A model generated the notes under the pieces. That model searched no databases. It was given only the letters and a program-made list of their open reading frames with translations, and was not told the origin of the DNA. This document shows, piece after piece, positions 5,449 through 10,605 of a stretch of DNA of 10,605 nucleotides. The DNA is taken from positions 3,208-13,812 of the forward strand of contig CAKKRB010000283.1 in the NCBI GenBank assembly GCA_919902485.1, given 5' to 3'. The translations under genes were made by a program, and so were the position numbers. How positions within the stretch are numbered: the stretch's first letter is position 1; each line of letters begins with the position of its first letter. The DNA comes from Omnitrophica bacterium GWA2_41_15 (GTDB lineage: Bacteria; Omnitrophota; Gorgyraeia; Gorgyraeales; Gorgyraeaceae).

Positions 5449-6878
5449 ATTATCCTCTCCAGTATCTCGTTGAATTCACTTTCCAAGACAAACGCAGGCG
5501 CTATGGTACAACCCGTAAGGCTCCTTATTTTAGCCATGGCTTCCATATTTTTAGGGTCCAGCATTGCCAGGCGCAGTATATTCTTATCTTTTCTAACAGG
5601 TATAGCTCCGTAATCCCTCATTACATCAAAAGATACCTTGGACATTATTTCTTTCAGCTCTCCGTTTTCGCTCAGGTCTCGGATGTCAAAATGCGGGACA
5701 TTAAACTGCGATTCCAGCGCCCTTGCAATATCGCCCGGGCTGGCTATGCCAAGGCCTATAATGCTCTGGCCTATTTTCTGGCCTGTGGACCAGTGCTTAT
5801 TAAGCGCCAGTTCAAGCTGTTCAGGCGTAATAATCTGGGATTCGAGCAGTATCTGGCCAAGCGGCTTATGCTTGAACCTTTCCTCTTTTTTAATATCCCC
5901 GCGTTCCGGTTCCACAGGCTGGTTAATAAATATTCTCTGCTCAGCCTGCCTGCGGTTTACAAGGAAATTACTGCCTGGCAGGGTTTTTAAATAATGCTTT
6001 ATCTCTGTTATTGTTTCCATAAGCTCAACCATGTTCTTTATAGGAAAATGCCTGTTATTTGCTATTGCTATGGAGATGCTCATGAGGGGCGTATTGACCA
6101 TATTGCCGCGCCTGTCTTTTGCAACTATGTAAGTTATTTCCCTGTCTTCTTTTGAGTAATGAAAGGGTATAGCCCTGTTAAAAGCAAGTATTGATTCAGA
6201 CGCTATCAGCCTGTCGCGTTCAGGCGTTGTCACCACTACAAAGTCATCGCCTCCTATGTGGCCTACAAAATCATGCGGATTGCCGTATCTTTTAACTATT
6301 GTAGAAATAATATAGGCGACATGCCTTATAACGCTGTCGCCTTTCATGTAGCCGTATTTATCATTGAAGGATTTGAAATTATCGATATCGTAATACGCTA
6401 CTGAATAAAGTTTTTTTTCCTCCATCCTGGAATGTATGGCCTTTTCTATCTGCTTATTTCCCGGAAGTTTGGTAAGCGCGTTCGCGTAAAGCTGGTGGCT
6501 GGTCCTTCGCAAGGCAAGCTCCATGCGGACTTCCAGGTCTATGGGGTCGGGTGGGTTTGCAATATAATCATCCACGCCCTGCTCTATTTCGAGCATCTTT
6601 TTTCTTATCTGTTTTTTGTCTATCAGGATTATTACAGGGATATGCGCGGTGAGAAAATCTTCTTTCAAAAGCTTGGACACCTTGAGGCCGTCCATGTCAG
6701 GAAGGCTCCAGTCTATTATAATAATATCCGGCTGTTCATGCCTTACAGCGTCAAGGACTTCAGCGCCTTTAGAGATAGTTACAGTATCGTAATCCCACGC
6801 CTTTAAGAGATACTGGATTATCTCAGCTATGCCTGCCTCGTGTTCAGCTAATAATACCTTCTTTCTCCCTGCGCTCAT
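5424..6878 (-). CDS. REC-GGDEF-MshEN response regulator
   Basis: 484 residues, cytoplasmic. Domains: a receiver (about 6-125) with phosphate acceptor Asp56 in DIIIIDWSLPDMDG; a GGDEF domain (about 135-310) with YYDIDNFKSFND and signature HIGGDDF (209-213); and a C-terminal T2SSE-N/MshEN-type domain (about 338-475) with two tandem motifs, PLGQILLESQIITPEQLELA (339-358) and KIGQSIIGLGIASPGDIARA (368-387). In MshE such paired motifs bind c-di-GMP. The receiver is unusual: the partner acid is His13, the switch Thr is Ile86 and the invariant Lys is Asn108 (YIANPP for YITKPF), so normal phosphorylation is doubtful. GGDDF has Asp where the fourth residue is usually Glu, so cyclase activity is uncertain. 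The start is an ATG with no ribosome site, placed 8 bp after a consensus -10 box, which suggests a leaderless mRNA. No sensor kinase is adjacent. The 3' end faces a c-di-GMP riboswitch. Domain calls are firm; output is inferred. Confidence 0.9.
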   Translation of the reverse strand: MSAGRKKVLLAEHEAGIAEIIQYLLKAWDYDTVTISKGAEVLDAVRHEQPDIIIIDWSLPDMDGLKVSKLLKEDFLTAHIPVIILIDKKQIRKKMLEIEQGVDDYIANPPDPIDLEVRMELALRRTSHQLYANALTKLPGNKQIEKAIHSRMEEKKLYSVAYYDIDNFKSFNDKYGYMKGDSVIRHVAYIISTIVKRYGNPHDFVGHIGGDDFVVVTTPERDRLIASESILAFNRAIPFHYSKEDREITYIVAKDRRGNMVNTPLMSISIAIANNRHFPIKNMVELMETITEIKHYLKTLPGSNFLVNRRQAEQRIFINQPVEPERGDIKKEERFKHKPLGQILLESQIITPEQLELALNKHWSTGQKIGQSIIGLGIASPGDIARALESQFNVPHFDIRDLSENGELKEIMSKVSFDVMRDYGAIPVRKDKNILRLAMLDPKNMEAMAKIRSLTGCTIAPAFVLESEFNEILERIIKKADKGL

Positions 6879-6886
6879 TTGTGTTT

Positions 6887-6915
6887 ATTATATCTAAAAA
6901 ATCTCTTCAGGTCAA
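6887..6915 (-). promoter_or_regulatory. Consensus promoter giving a near-leaderless response-regulator mRNA
   Basis: On the minus strand TTGACC (6910-6915), 17 bp, then TATAAT (6887-6892). Only 8 bp separate the -10 box from the ATG at 6878, so transcription should begin within 0-2 nt of the start codon. No purine-rich ribosome site precedes the ATG, in agreement. Five of six -35 bases and all six -10 bases match consensus. Confidence 0.75.
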
Positions 6916-6976
6916 TCACAATAGCCAGATAAAATGTATTATTTGAATAGGCAGGTAACATATATCCTAATAGCCA

Positions 6977-7222
6977 GCCCTGGCCAGGCTGGGGCCATTC
7001 GGCACAGAGATGCTTTTGGGGCGCACTACGGTTTACGGCTCGGTTTTTATACCGAAGGTAGTCTTGACGGTATAAAAACTTTCGCTGTAAATCCTTGTGC
7101 GCCCAGCATCAAATAGTATTAGCTCCAAAACCTCTCAAATGTGCCTCAGACCCCAGCCTGGCCAGGGCGAACAAGAATCAGCTTTGAATTTAGGTAGCCG
7201 GCAAAGCGTAACCTATTTGTTC
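6977..7222 (+). repeat. Copy A of the structured inverted-repeat (MITE-like) element
   Basis: The core is 6977-7168 (192 bp) with terminal inverted repeats GCCCTGGCCAGGCTGGGGCC (6977-6996) and, on the other strand from the right end, GCCCTGGCCAGGCTGGGGTC (7149-7168), matching at 19 of 20 positions. Further inside, GGCAC pairs with GTGCC, GGGCGCAC with GTGCGCCC, and TTTTTATACCG with CGGTATAAAAA around the loop AAGGTAGTCTTGA, so the whole unit can fold into one long nested hairpin. Homology to copy B continues outside the core to GTAACCTATTTGTT (7209-7222). No transposase and no clear target-site duplication are seen. It occupies the gap between the response-regulator promoter and the glycosyltransferase promoter. 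Confidence 0.82.
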
Positions 7223-7247
7223 AAGTAATGCAAAAAAGCAAGTAATG
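7222..7247 (+). promoter_or_regulatory. Tandem CAAGTAATG direct repeat upstream of the glycosyltransferase promoter
   Basis: CAAGTAATG occurs at 7222-7230 and again at 7239-7247, start to start 17 bp, ending three bases before the -35 box at 7251. Paired direct sites abutting a -35 are a usual layout for activator binding, but no regulator can be named. Part of the first copy overlaps the end of the repeat element, and the AT-rich context makes chance possible. Confidence 0.3.
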
Positions 7248-7250
7248 TAG

Positions 7251-7279
7251 TTGCAAAAAACGTGGTTTTCGGATATACT
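7251..7279 (+). promoter_or_regulatory. Promoter giving a leaderless glycosyltransferase mRNA
   Basis: TTGCAA (7251-7256), 17 bp, then TATACT (7274-7279). Exactly 7 bp later comes the ATG at 7287, so the A of the start codon is the expected first transcribed base. The open frame can be read from the TTG at 7251, but that would put the promoter inside the gene. Start MKLSILIPAYNEE fits the family, so the promoter and the protein start support each other. Confidence 0.7.
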
Positions 7280-7286
7280 GCAGCTT

Positions 7287-8024
7287 ATGAAACTTTCAAT
7301 ATTAATCCCGGCTTATAATGAAGAGGCTTCAATTAGCCGGGTAATGCAGGAAATAAAGGCATTAAACCTGTCCGCATCCGGCATAACTGAGCGGGAAATA
7401 ATCCTTATAGATGACGGGTCTATTGACAGGACAGTTGAAAAAGCTACGGCTGTAATCCCTTCTGCCAGGGTAATCAGGCATGTGAAGAATCTGGGCAAGG
7501 GCGCTGCGCTTATTTCAGGCATAGCGCACGCAACAGGAGATATTATCATAATACAGGACGCTGACTTAGAGTACAGCCCTTCAATGTACCCAAGCCTGCT
7601 AGCGCCTGTAATCAGAGAAAATGCCGATGTAGTATACGGCTCCAGGTTTTTAAACCTGCCCCACCCTGCTGAAATGAGAATGTCTTATTTTCAGGCTAAC
7701 AGATTCGGCACATGGCTCACCAATGTGCTGTGCAAAACCCAGCTCACTGATTGCATGACCTGCTTCAAGGTTTTCAAGAGGCCTGTCATCCAGAAAATAA
7801 AACTCCAGTCAAAAGGCTTTGGCATAGAGCCTGAGATAACAGCAAAGATAGCCAAGGCAGGTTTTAAAATAAAAGAAGTCCCTATACCCTATAAAGCAAG
7901 GACTTTTGCTGAAGGGAAAAAATTCAAAAGGATATACTCGCTTGGGGTGCTGTGGGCAATAATAATGTATTCTTTATTTTATCGCTATAACCCAGCTGTT
8001 CAGAAAAAAATATCCAAATCTTGA
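7287..8024 (+). CDS. Family 2 glycosyltransferase, dolichyl/polyprenyl-phosphate sugar synthase type
   Basis: 245 residues with a GT-A fold. Visible motifs: SILIPAYNEE (4-13), the nucleotide-binding EIILIDDGSIDRTVE (37-51, Asp42-Asp43), NLGKGAALISGIAHATGDI (68-86) and the metal-binding QDADLEY (90-96). The stretch EPEITAKIAKAGFKIKEVPI followed by PYKARTFAEGKK (181-212) is the usual C-terminal signature of DPM1/DPG-synthase-like enzymes. These transfer a sugar from a nucleotide donor to a lipid phosphate at the inner face of the cytoplasmic membrane, and the product feeds GT-C transferases such as the TMTC-like protein encoded nearby. There is no separate C-terminal pair of membrane helices, only one hydrophobic patch (about 217-233). 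The start at 7287 was chosen from the promoter spacing and family N-terminus; no ribosome site is present. Its last 51 bp overlap the convergent methyltransferase gene. Donor and acceptor are not determinable here. Confidence 0.9.
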   Translation: MKLSILIPAYNEEASISRVMQEIKALNLSASGITEREIILIDDGSIDRTVEKATAVIPSARVIRHVKNLGKGAALISGIAHATGDIIIIQDADLEYSPSMYPSLLAPVIRENADVVYGSRFLNLPHPAEMRMSYFQANRFGTWLTNVLCKTQLTDCMTCFKVFKRPVIQKIKLQSKGFGIEPEITAKIAKAGFKIKEVPIPYKARTFAEGKKFKRIYSLGVLWAIIMYSLFYRYNPAVQKKISKS

Positions 8025-8576
8025 TTTATCTTTCAAAAAACCTGATTTTTCCAGCAAATTTTTTATCCTCGAATAACTATAGGCATATTTATGCTCATTA
8101 ATCTCTACACGGCTGACAAGTTTTATTCTTGCCATAAGCCTTAATAGAGACGCGGCTATCGGCGCAGGAGTTGTGATAATATACCTGCCGCCCGGCTTTA
8201 AAATCCTGTATATTTCTTTAAATATATTTTCCATTTGTTCTGGACCGATATGCTCTATTACCGCCAACATAGTTACTATATCAAAATATTTGCTGCTGAA
8301 AGGAAATTCTTTTGCTTTTTCAATATCACAGCAGACAAATTTTATTTTGTAATTTTCAAAATGTATTTTATAAACACCGCTGATAAATTTATCTAATCCG
8401 TGCTTCTCTCTGAATCTAGTATTAATCAAAAAAAATGGGTAGTTGCCGCAACCTATATCCAGCAAACTGCCTTGCCTCTGCCCGTTATTGATAAGGGTAT
8501 TTGCTAATCTGCTTCTTTGTCTTGCCAAAAATCCTTCTAAAAGCCCGTTCCCTCTTGTCATATTCAGCTCTGTCAT
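7974..8576 (-). CDS. Class I SAM-dependent methyltransferase
   Basis: 200 residues of the Methyltransf_11/23 type. Motif I is SLLDIGCGNYPFFL (37-50, SAM-binding glycine loop), the acidic residue ending motif II is within GLDKF (60-64), CCDIEKAKEFPF (82-93) is motif III-like, DIVTMLAVIEHI (99-110) is motif IV, and LKPGGRYIITTPAP (126-139) is motif VI. The substrate is unknown; relatives in polysaccharide and lipid glycan clusters methylate sugars or quinone-like rings, and the neighbouring glycosyltransferases would fit a glycan role (inference). The ATG at 8576 has AAGGA about 8 nt upstream, and only 12 bp separate it from the stop of the upstream TMTC-like gene, so the two are an operon. The 3' end overlaps the convergent glycosyltransferase by 51 bp, so both C-termini are encoded by the same DNA on opposite strands. 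Confidence 0.88.
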   Translation of the reverse strand: MTELNMTRGNGLLEGFLARQRSRLANTLINNGQRQGSLLDIGCGNYPFFLINTRFREKHGLDKFISGVYKIHFENYKIKFVCCDIEKAKEFPFSSKYFDIVTMLAVIEHIGPEQMENIFKEIYRILKPGGRYIITTPAPIAASLLRLMARIKLVSRVEINEHKYAYSYSRIKNLLEKSGFLKDKSRFGYFFLNSWVIAIK

Positions 8577-8588
8577 ACCTATCCTTAC

Positions 8589-10157
8589 TTATTCTAAAAG
8601 CCTCTTGAGAATCTGGCCCGCTATTTTATTATCAGGCTCTACGTTTAATATGTACCCTGCTTCCTTTCTCGCCTCAGAAAAACTTTTCTGATTAAAATAA
8701 ATCAATGCCAGGCTTTCATGTGTATAAAGAAAACTGCTATCTATTTCAATGCTTCTTTTAAGCTCCTTTATGGCATTCTCGTAGTCATTCTTCTGCAGAT
8801 ATATATTTGAAAGATTGTAATGCGTCTGCGGATAATAATCACCTGACTCTATTGCTTTTTTGTATTCCTTTATCGCATCATCTAATCTTCCTTTATCCGC
8901 ATATGCCATTGCAAGGTTGTTATGAAGCCTTGCCGAATCAGGCGCATATTTTATTGTGCTTTCATAAAAAGATATTGGATCCCGCCATTCTTTATTCCTC
9001 TCGTAAGTCCGCCACATATAAAATAATGCCGTGATTACTGCAAGCGCGATAGCTGCGTATTTAAAAACCTTGCCCTTCTTGATCAACTCCTCCAGAAGCC
9101 AGGCAATGAATAAAAAAAATCCAATAGACGGCAGATAAAGCCAGTGTTCATAGATAAGCGCATTTATTGGAATAATATTTGAATACGGAAACATGGCAAT
9201 AAAAAACCAGCAGACAGAAAAAAGCACCGCGTTATTCCATTTTTTAATTCTTACGGCAATAAAAAATAAAGAAACAAATATCGAAAGGCCTGAAAATACC
9301 TGCAGTTCAAAAATAGAACGCGCCAGGCCTATTTGCCTTTCCATATGAAGCCCAAAAGGCCATAAAAGTATACTGAAATAAACATGCAGGGTTTTCAGGA
9401 ATGTCAGAAATCTCAGATAAAGCGGCACATAAAAATATGGCTGCGGCAGATTAGCCCCTACTGTGTTGGAAAAATTTAAAACAGTAAGCCTCAATACGCC
9501 ATAGATAATTCCTATAATAATAAATGGGGATATCGCTCGAAGAATATCCGATATTGTTCGAGCGATCCGCCGTAGGCGGAGAGTCGAGAAGTAAGAATAG
9601 AGCATGATCAAGGCTGGCGCTATAAAAGCGCTTTCTTTTGACAGAATAGCTAATATAAAAGAAACGCAAGAAAGCACAATGTTTTTACTGAATAACAATA
9701 CAGCAAGTAGTATAAAAAAAGCGGCCATTGGTTCTGATCTGCCTGATATGTAAGTGATTACTTCTGTATGCACAGGATGCACTGCGAAAAATAGCGCAGC
9801 CAAAAAAGACGCCTCTCTTGAAAAAACAGCTTTAAGCATCATATAGGCTGTTATTGCCGCAAGGATATGAAAAAGAATATTAAAGGCGTGATGGCCCTGC
9901 GGTTTATCCTTCCATAAAATATAATCTACGCCGTGCGTAAGGGATTGCAGAGGCCTGTAAAAATTACTGCCTTTTCTTGCGCCCTGGATCATATTCTCTG
10001 TAAAAACATGCGGCCACTTATGCCAGTCCTGGATTGTGGAATTTTTTACCACAAAGTCCTCATCATCAAACACAAACTGATTCTGGAAAGAATTCAGGTA
10101 AGAAAAAATTGTAGCTAAAATAATTGCAGGAATAAAAAATACGGCGGGTTTCGGCAT
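8589..10157 (-). CDS. TMTC-like GT-C glycosyltransferase with C-terminal TPRs
   Basis: 522 residues. A multi-pass membrane part (about 5-382, roughly 9-11 helices) is followed by three TPRs (about 409-510). GT-C features of the TMTC/PMT type: acidic FVFDDEDFVV in the first luminal/periplasmic loop (Asp31-Asp32-Glu33, likely lipid-sugar binding), NFYRPLQSLT (65-74), FAVHPVHTEVITYISGRSE (124-142), LSKESAF (172-178) and EHWLYLPSIGF (337-347). Such enzymes use polyprenyl-phosphate sugars as donors to glycosylate proteins on the outer face of the cytoplasmic membrane; eukaryotic TMTCs are O-mannosyltransferases. The sugar here is unknown. The GT2 gene nearby could supply the donor. The ATG at 10157 follows the zinc-ribbon gene's stop after 2 nt and lacks a strong ribosome site, so translational coupling is likely. 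A palindromic repeat is carried in frame at residues 193-209, in a loop between two membrane segments. Confidence 0.85.
   Translation of the reverse strand: MPKPAVFFIPAIILATIFSYLNSFQNQFVFDDEDFVVKNSTIQDWHKWPHVFTENMIQGARKGSNFYRPLQSLTHGVDYILWKDKPQGHHAFNILFHILAAITAYMMLKAVFSREASFLAALFFAVHPVHTEVITYISGRSEPMAAFFILLAVLLFSKNIVLSCVSFILAILSKESAFIAPALIMLYSYFSTLRLRRIARTISDILRAISPFIIIGIIYGVLRLTVLNFSNTVGANLPQPYFYVPLYLRFLTFLKTLHVYFSILLWPFGLHMERQIGLARSIFELQVFSGLSIFVSLFFIAVRIKKWNNAVLFSVCWFFIAMFPYSNIIPINALIYEHWLYLPSIGFFLFIAWLLEELIKKGKVFKYAAIALAVITALFYMWRTYERNKEWRDPISFYESTIKYAPDSARLHNNLAMAYADKGRLDDAIKEYKKAIESGDYYPQTHYNLSNIYLQKNDYENAIKELKRSIEIDSSFLYTHESLALIYFNQKSFSEARKEAGYILNVEPDNKIAGQILKRLLE
9532..9580. repeat. 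Palindromic element in frame inside the TMTC-like gene
   Basis: ATCGCTCGAA (9532-9541) and TTCGAGCGAT (9557-9566) pair perfectly, and inside them AATATC (9543-9548) pairs with GATATT (9550-9555). A second small hairpin, TCCGCC-GTA-GGCGGA (9566-9580), follows at once. Together they form a compact double palindrome of about 49 bp with no frame disruption. It encodes LRLRRIARTISDILRAI (residues 193-209), a basic amphipathic stretch in the loop before the PFIIIGIIYG membrane segment. GC content here is higher than in the surrounding gene. This resembles repeat elements that insert within coding regions. Confidence 0.7.
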
Positions 10158-10159
10158 GG

Positions 10160-10447
10160 CTAAAAAAACAGGCTTTTCGCTTTTATTTTACCAGCTGCTT
10201 TTTTATAATCCTCAAGGTCTATAAAAATAAGGTCCGGCCTCCTGGTTTTTATCTTCCTTATCTCGTGCGTCCTGGAAGCAACATATTTAAAATAATTATT
10301 GCACTTAGGGCAGGTTGTCGCTGTAGAATAATTAATCCCCAGTTCTCTGCAGTTAGAACAATCGCCTGTGGATTCACCTATAATAAGCAGGTGTTTTCCT
10401 ATGTCATCAATGTCCATTTCATTCCAGACTCTTACAAGATCTTTCAT
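10160..10447 (-). CDS. Small zinc-ribbon protein of unknown function
   Basis: 95 residues, no signal peptide or membrane segment. Two CxxC pairs, CSNC (30-33) and CPKC (47-50), spaced by 13 residues, form a likely zinc ribbon or knuckle. The rest contains a moderately hydrophobic IGKHLLIIGES (16-26), a basic RTHEIRKIKTRR (59-70) and a conserved-looking DLIFIDLEDYKKAAGKIKAK (72-91). I do not recognise the family. It is separated from the downstream TMTC-like gene by 2 nt and from the upstream cold-shock gene by its terminator, whose stem ends 10 bp before the ATG at 10447. No ribosome site is placed well for that ATG; Met12, preceded by GGAATGA, is an alternative start. A nucleic-acid-binding or regulatory role would be a guess. 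Being a real gene is supported by the length of open frame, the Cys pattern and the tight spacing. Confidence 0.7.
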   Translation of the reverse strand: MKDLVRVWNEMDIDDIGKHLLIIGESTGDCSNCRELGINYSTATTCPKCNNYFKYVASRTHEIRKIKTRRPDLIFIDLEDYKKAAGKIKAKSLFF

Positions 10448-10450
10448 AGA

Positions 10451-10490
10451 TAAAAAATCCCGCCCTTTTGGCTATGCCAAAAGGGCGGGA
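10451..10490 (-). terminator. Strong intrinsic terminator of the cold-shock gene
   Basis: TCCCGCCCTTTTGGC (10458-10472) and GCCAAAAGGGCGGGA (10476-10490) pair perfectly over 15 bp around a TAT loop. On the minus strand the stem is followed by TTTTTTA, the textbook layout for ending a transcript that comes from the cold-shock gene. The stem stops only 10 bp before the ATG of the zinc-ribbon gene, so any transcript of that operon starting further upstream must pass through it. Confidence 0.88.
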
Positions 10491-10502
10491 CAAAGGCAAC
10501 AC

Positions 10503-10531
10503 GTAGGGGAGGGCTTAAAACCCTCCCCTAC
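10503..10531. repeat. GTAGGGGAGGG palindrome in the cold-shock 3' UTR
   Basis: GTAGGGGAGGG (10503-10513) and CCCTCCCCTAC (10521-10531) form a perfect 11-bp inverted repeat with a 7-nt loop. It begins 3 bp after the cold-shock stop codon and precedes the terminator hairpin. No T-run follows, so it is not itself a terminator; it may stabilise the 3' end of the mRNA or be a dispersed small repeat. Confidence 0.6.
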
Positions 10532-10534
10532 AAT

Positions 10535-10605
10535 TTATGACAATTTGGTCACGTTAGCCGCCTGTTCTCCTTTTGGTCCCTGGACAATCTCAAACTCTAC
10601 TTCCT
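10535..10605 (-). CDS. Cold-shock protein (CspA family), C-terminal part
   Basis: The 22 visible residues EVEFEIVQGPKGEQAANVTK then LS end at TAA (10535-10537). This is the C-terminal strand and tail of the single-OB-fold cold-shock domain, where VxFEvvqGpKGpqAanV is the near-invariant ending. These small proteins (about 66-70 residues) bind single-stranded RNA and DNA, melt RNA structure and in E. coli can act as transcription antiterminators. The gene continues beyond the right edge. It is followed by a palindrome and then a strong terminator, so it is probably transcribed mainly as a single-gene mRNA. Which paralogue it is cannot be told from the tail. Confidence 0.93.
   Translation of the reverse strand, partial: EVEFEIVQGPKGEQAANVTKLS

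Noticed and set aside
5332..5613. Second plus-strand open frame overlapping the riboswitch
   Set aside because: It starts within the P3 helix of the aptamer and crosses the terminator; it is a shadow of the minus-strand gene.
5388..5990. Plus-strand open frame that could be the gene behind the riboswitch
   Set aside because: It begins inside the aptamer and runs antisense through the clearly conserved MshEN domain of the response regulator. Its translation has no family character and no ribosome site.
6934..7116. 60-residue plus-strand open frame in copy A, sharing SLDGIK and FAVNPCA with the copy B frame
   Set aside because: The shared peptide is only the translation of the conserved hairpin; upstream and downstream the frames diverge and end differently. 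No ribosome site.
7251..7286. TTG start 12 codons upstream in the glycosyltransferase frame
   Set aside because: The TTG is the first part of the -35 box TTGCAA; the family N-terminus begins at MKLSILIPAYNEE.
10503..10531. Second terminator after the cold-shock gene
   Set aside because: A perfect stem, but no T-run on either strand; the true terminator is the next hairpin.

Overview
This window looks like chromosomal DNA of an uncultured Gram-negative bacterium. It is rather AT-rich. It encodes an outer-membrane beta-barrel protein, an AsmA-type envelope protein, multidomain c-di-GMP proteins and TMTC-like GT-C glycosyltransferases, and it carries many small palindromic repeats of a kind common in candidate-phylum genomes. 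Omnitrophota or a neighbouring lineage would fit, but that is an impression from gene style; no marker gene is present to prove it.

Layout. (i) 1-66 is the tail of an unidentified plus-strand gene, overlapping by 4 bp the end of a convergent GAF-PAS-GGDEF-HD-GYP c-di-GMP protein (63-2126, minus). (ii) 2232-2554 is copy B of a structured inverted-repeat element. (iii) 2565-5047 is a tight minus-strand envelope operon: DUF3187-like beta-barrel, AsmA-like protein, exported YbhB/PEBP-family protein. (iv) 5048-5423 is a dense regulatory gap: the operon promoter, two adjacent palindromic repeats, and on the plus strand a very good sigma70-type promoter followed by a c-di-GMP-I (GEMM) riboswitch and a terminator. 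(v) 5424-6878 (minus) is a REC-GGDEF-MshEN response regulator whose 3' end faces that riboswitch. (vi) 6977-7222 is copy A of the structured element. (vii) 7287-8024 (plus) is a family 2 glycosyltransferase. It converges with, and overlaps by 51 bp, a minus-strand run made of a methyltransferase, a TMTC-like membrane glycosyltransferase with TPRs and a small zinc-ribbon protein. This run lies downstream of a cold-shock gene (partial, right edge) and its strong terminator.

How the parts relate. Two c-di-GMP-related proteins and one c-di-GMP riboswitch lie within about 7 kb. The riboswitch has no sense gene downstream: read-through would run antisense through the response-regulator gene, which itself carries a GGDEF domain and a predicted c-di-GMP-binding MshEN domain. 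That local arrangement is the most unusual thing in the window. The second is a pair of roughly 193-bp elements with near-perfect 20-bp terminal inverted repeats and an internal hairpin that shows compensatory base changes. They lie in the same orientation, 22-28 bp upstream of the -35 boxes of two different genes. Two genes (5424-6878 and 7287-8024) have promoters so close to their ATG that their mRNAs should be leaderless or nearly so. All functional statements are from reading the sequence; no database search was run.
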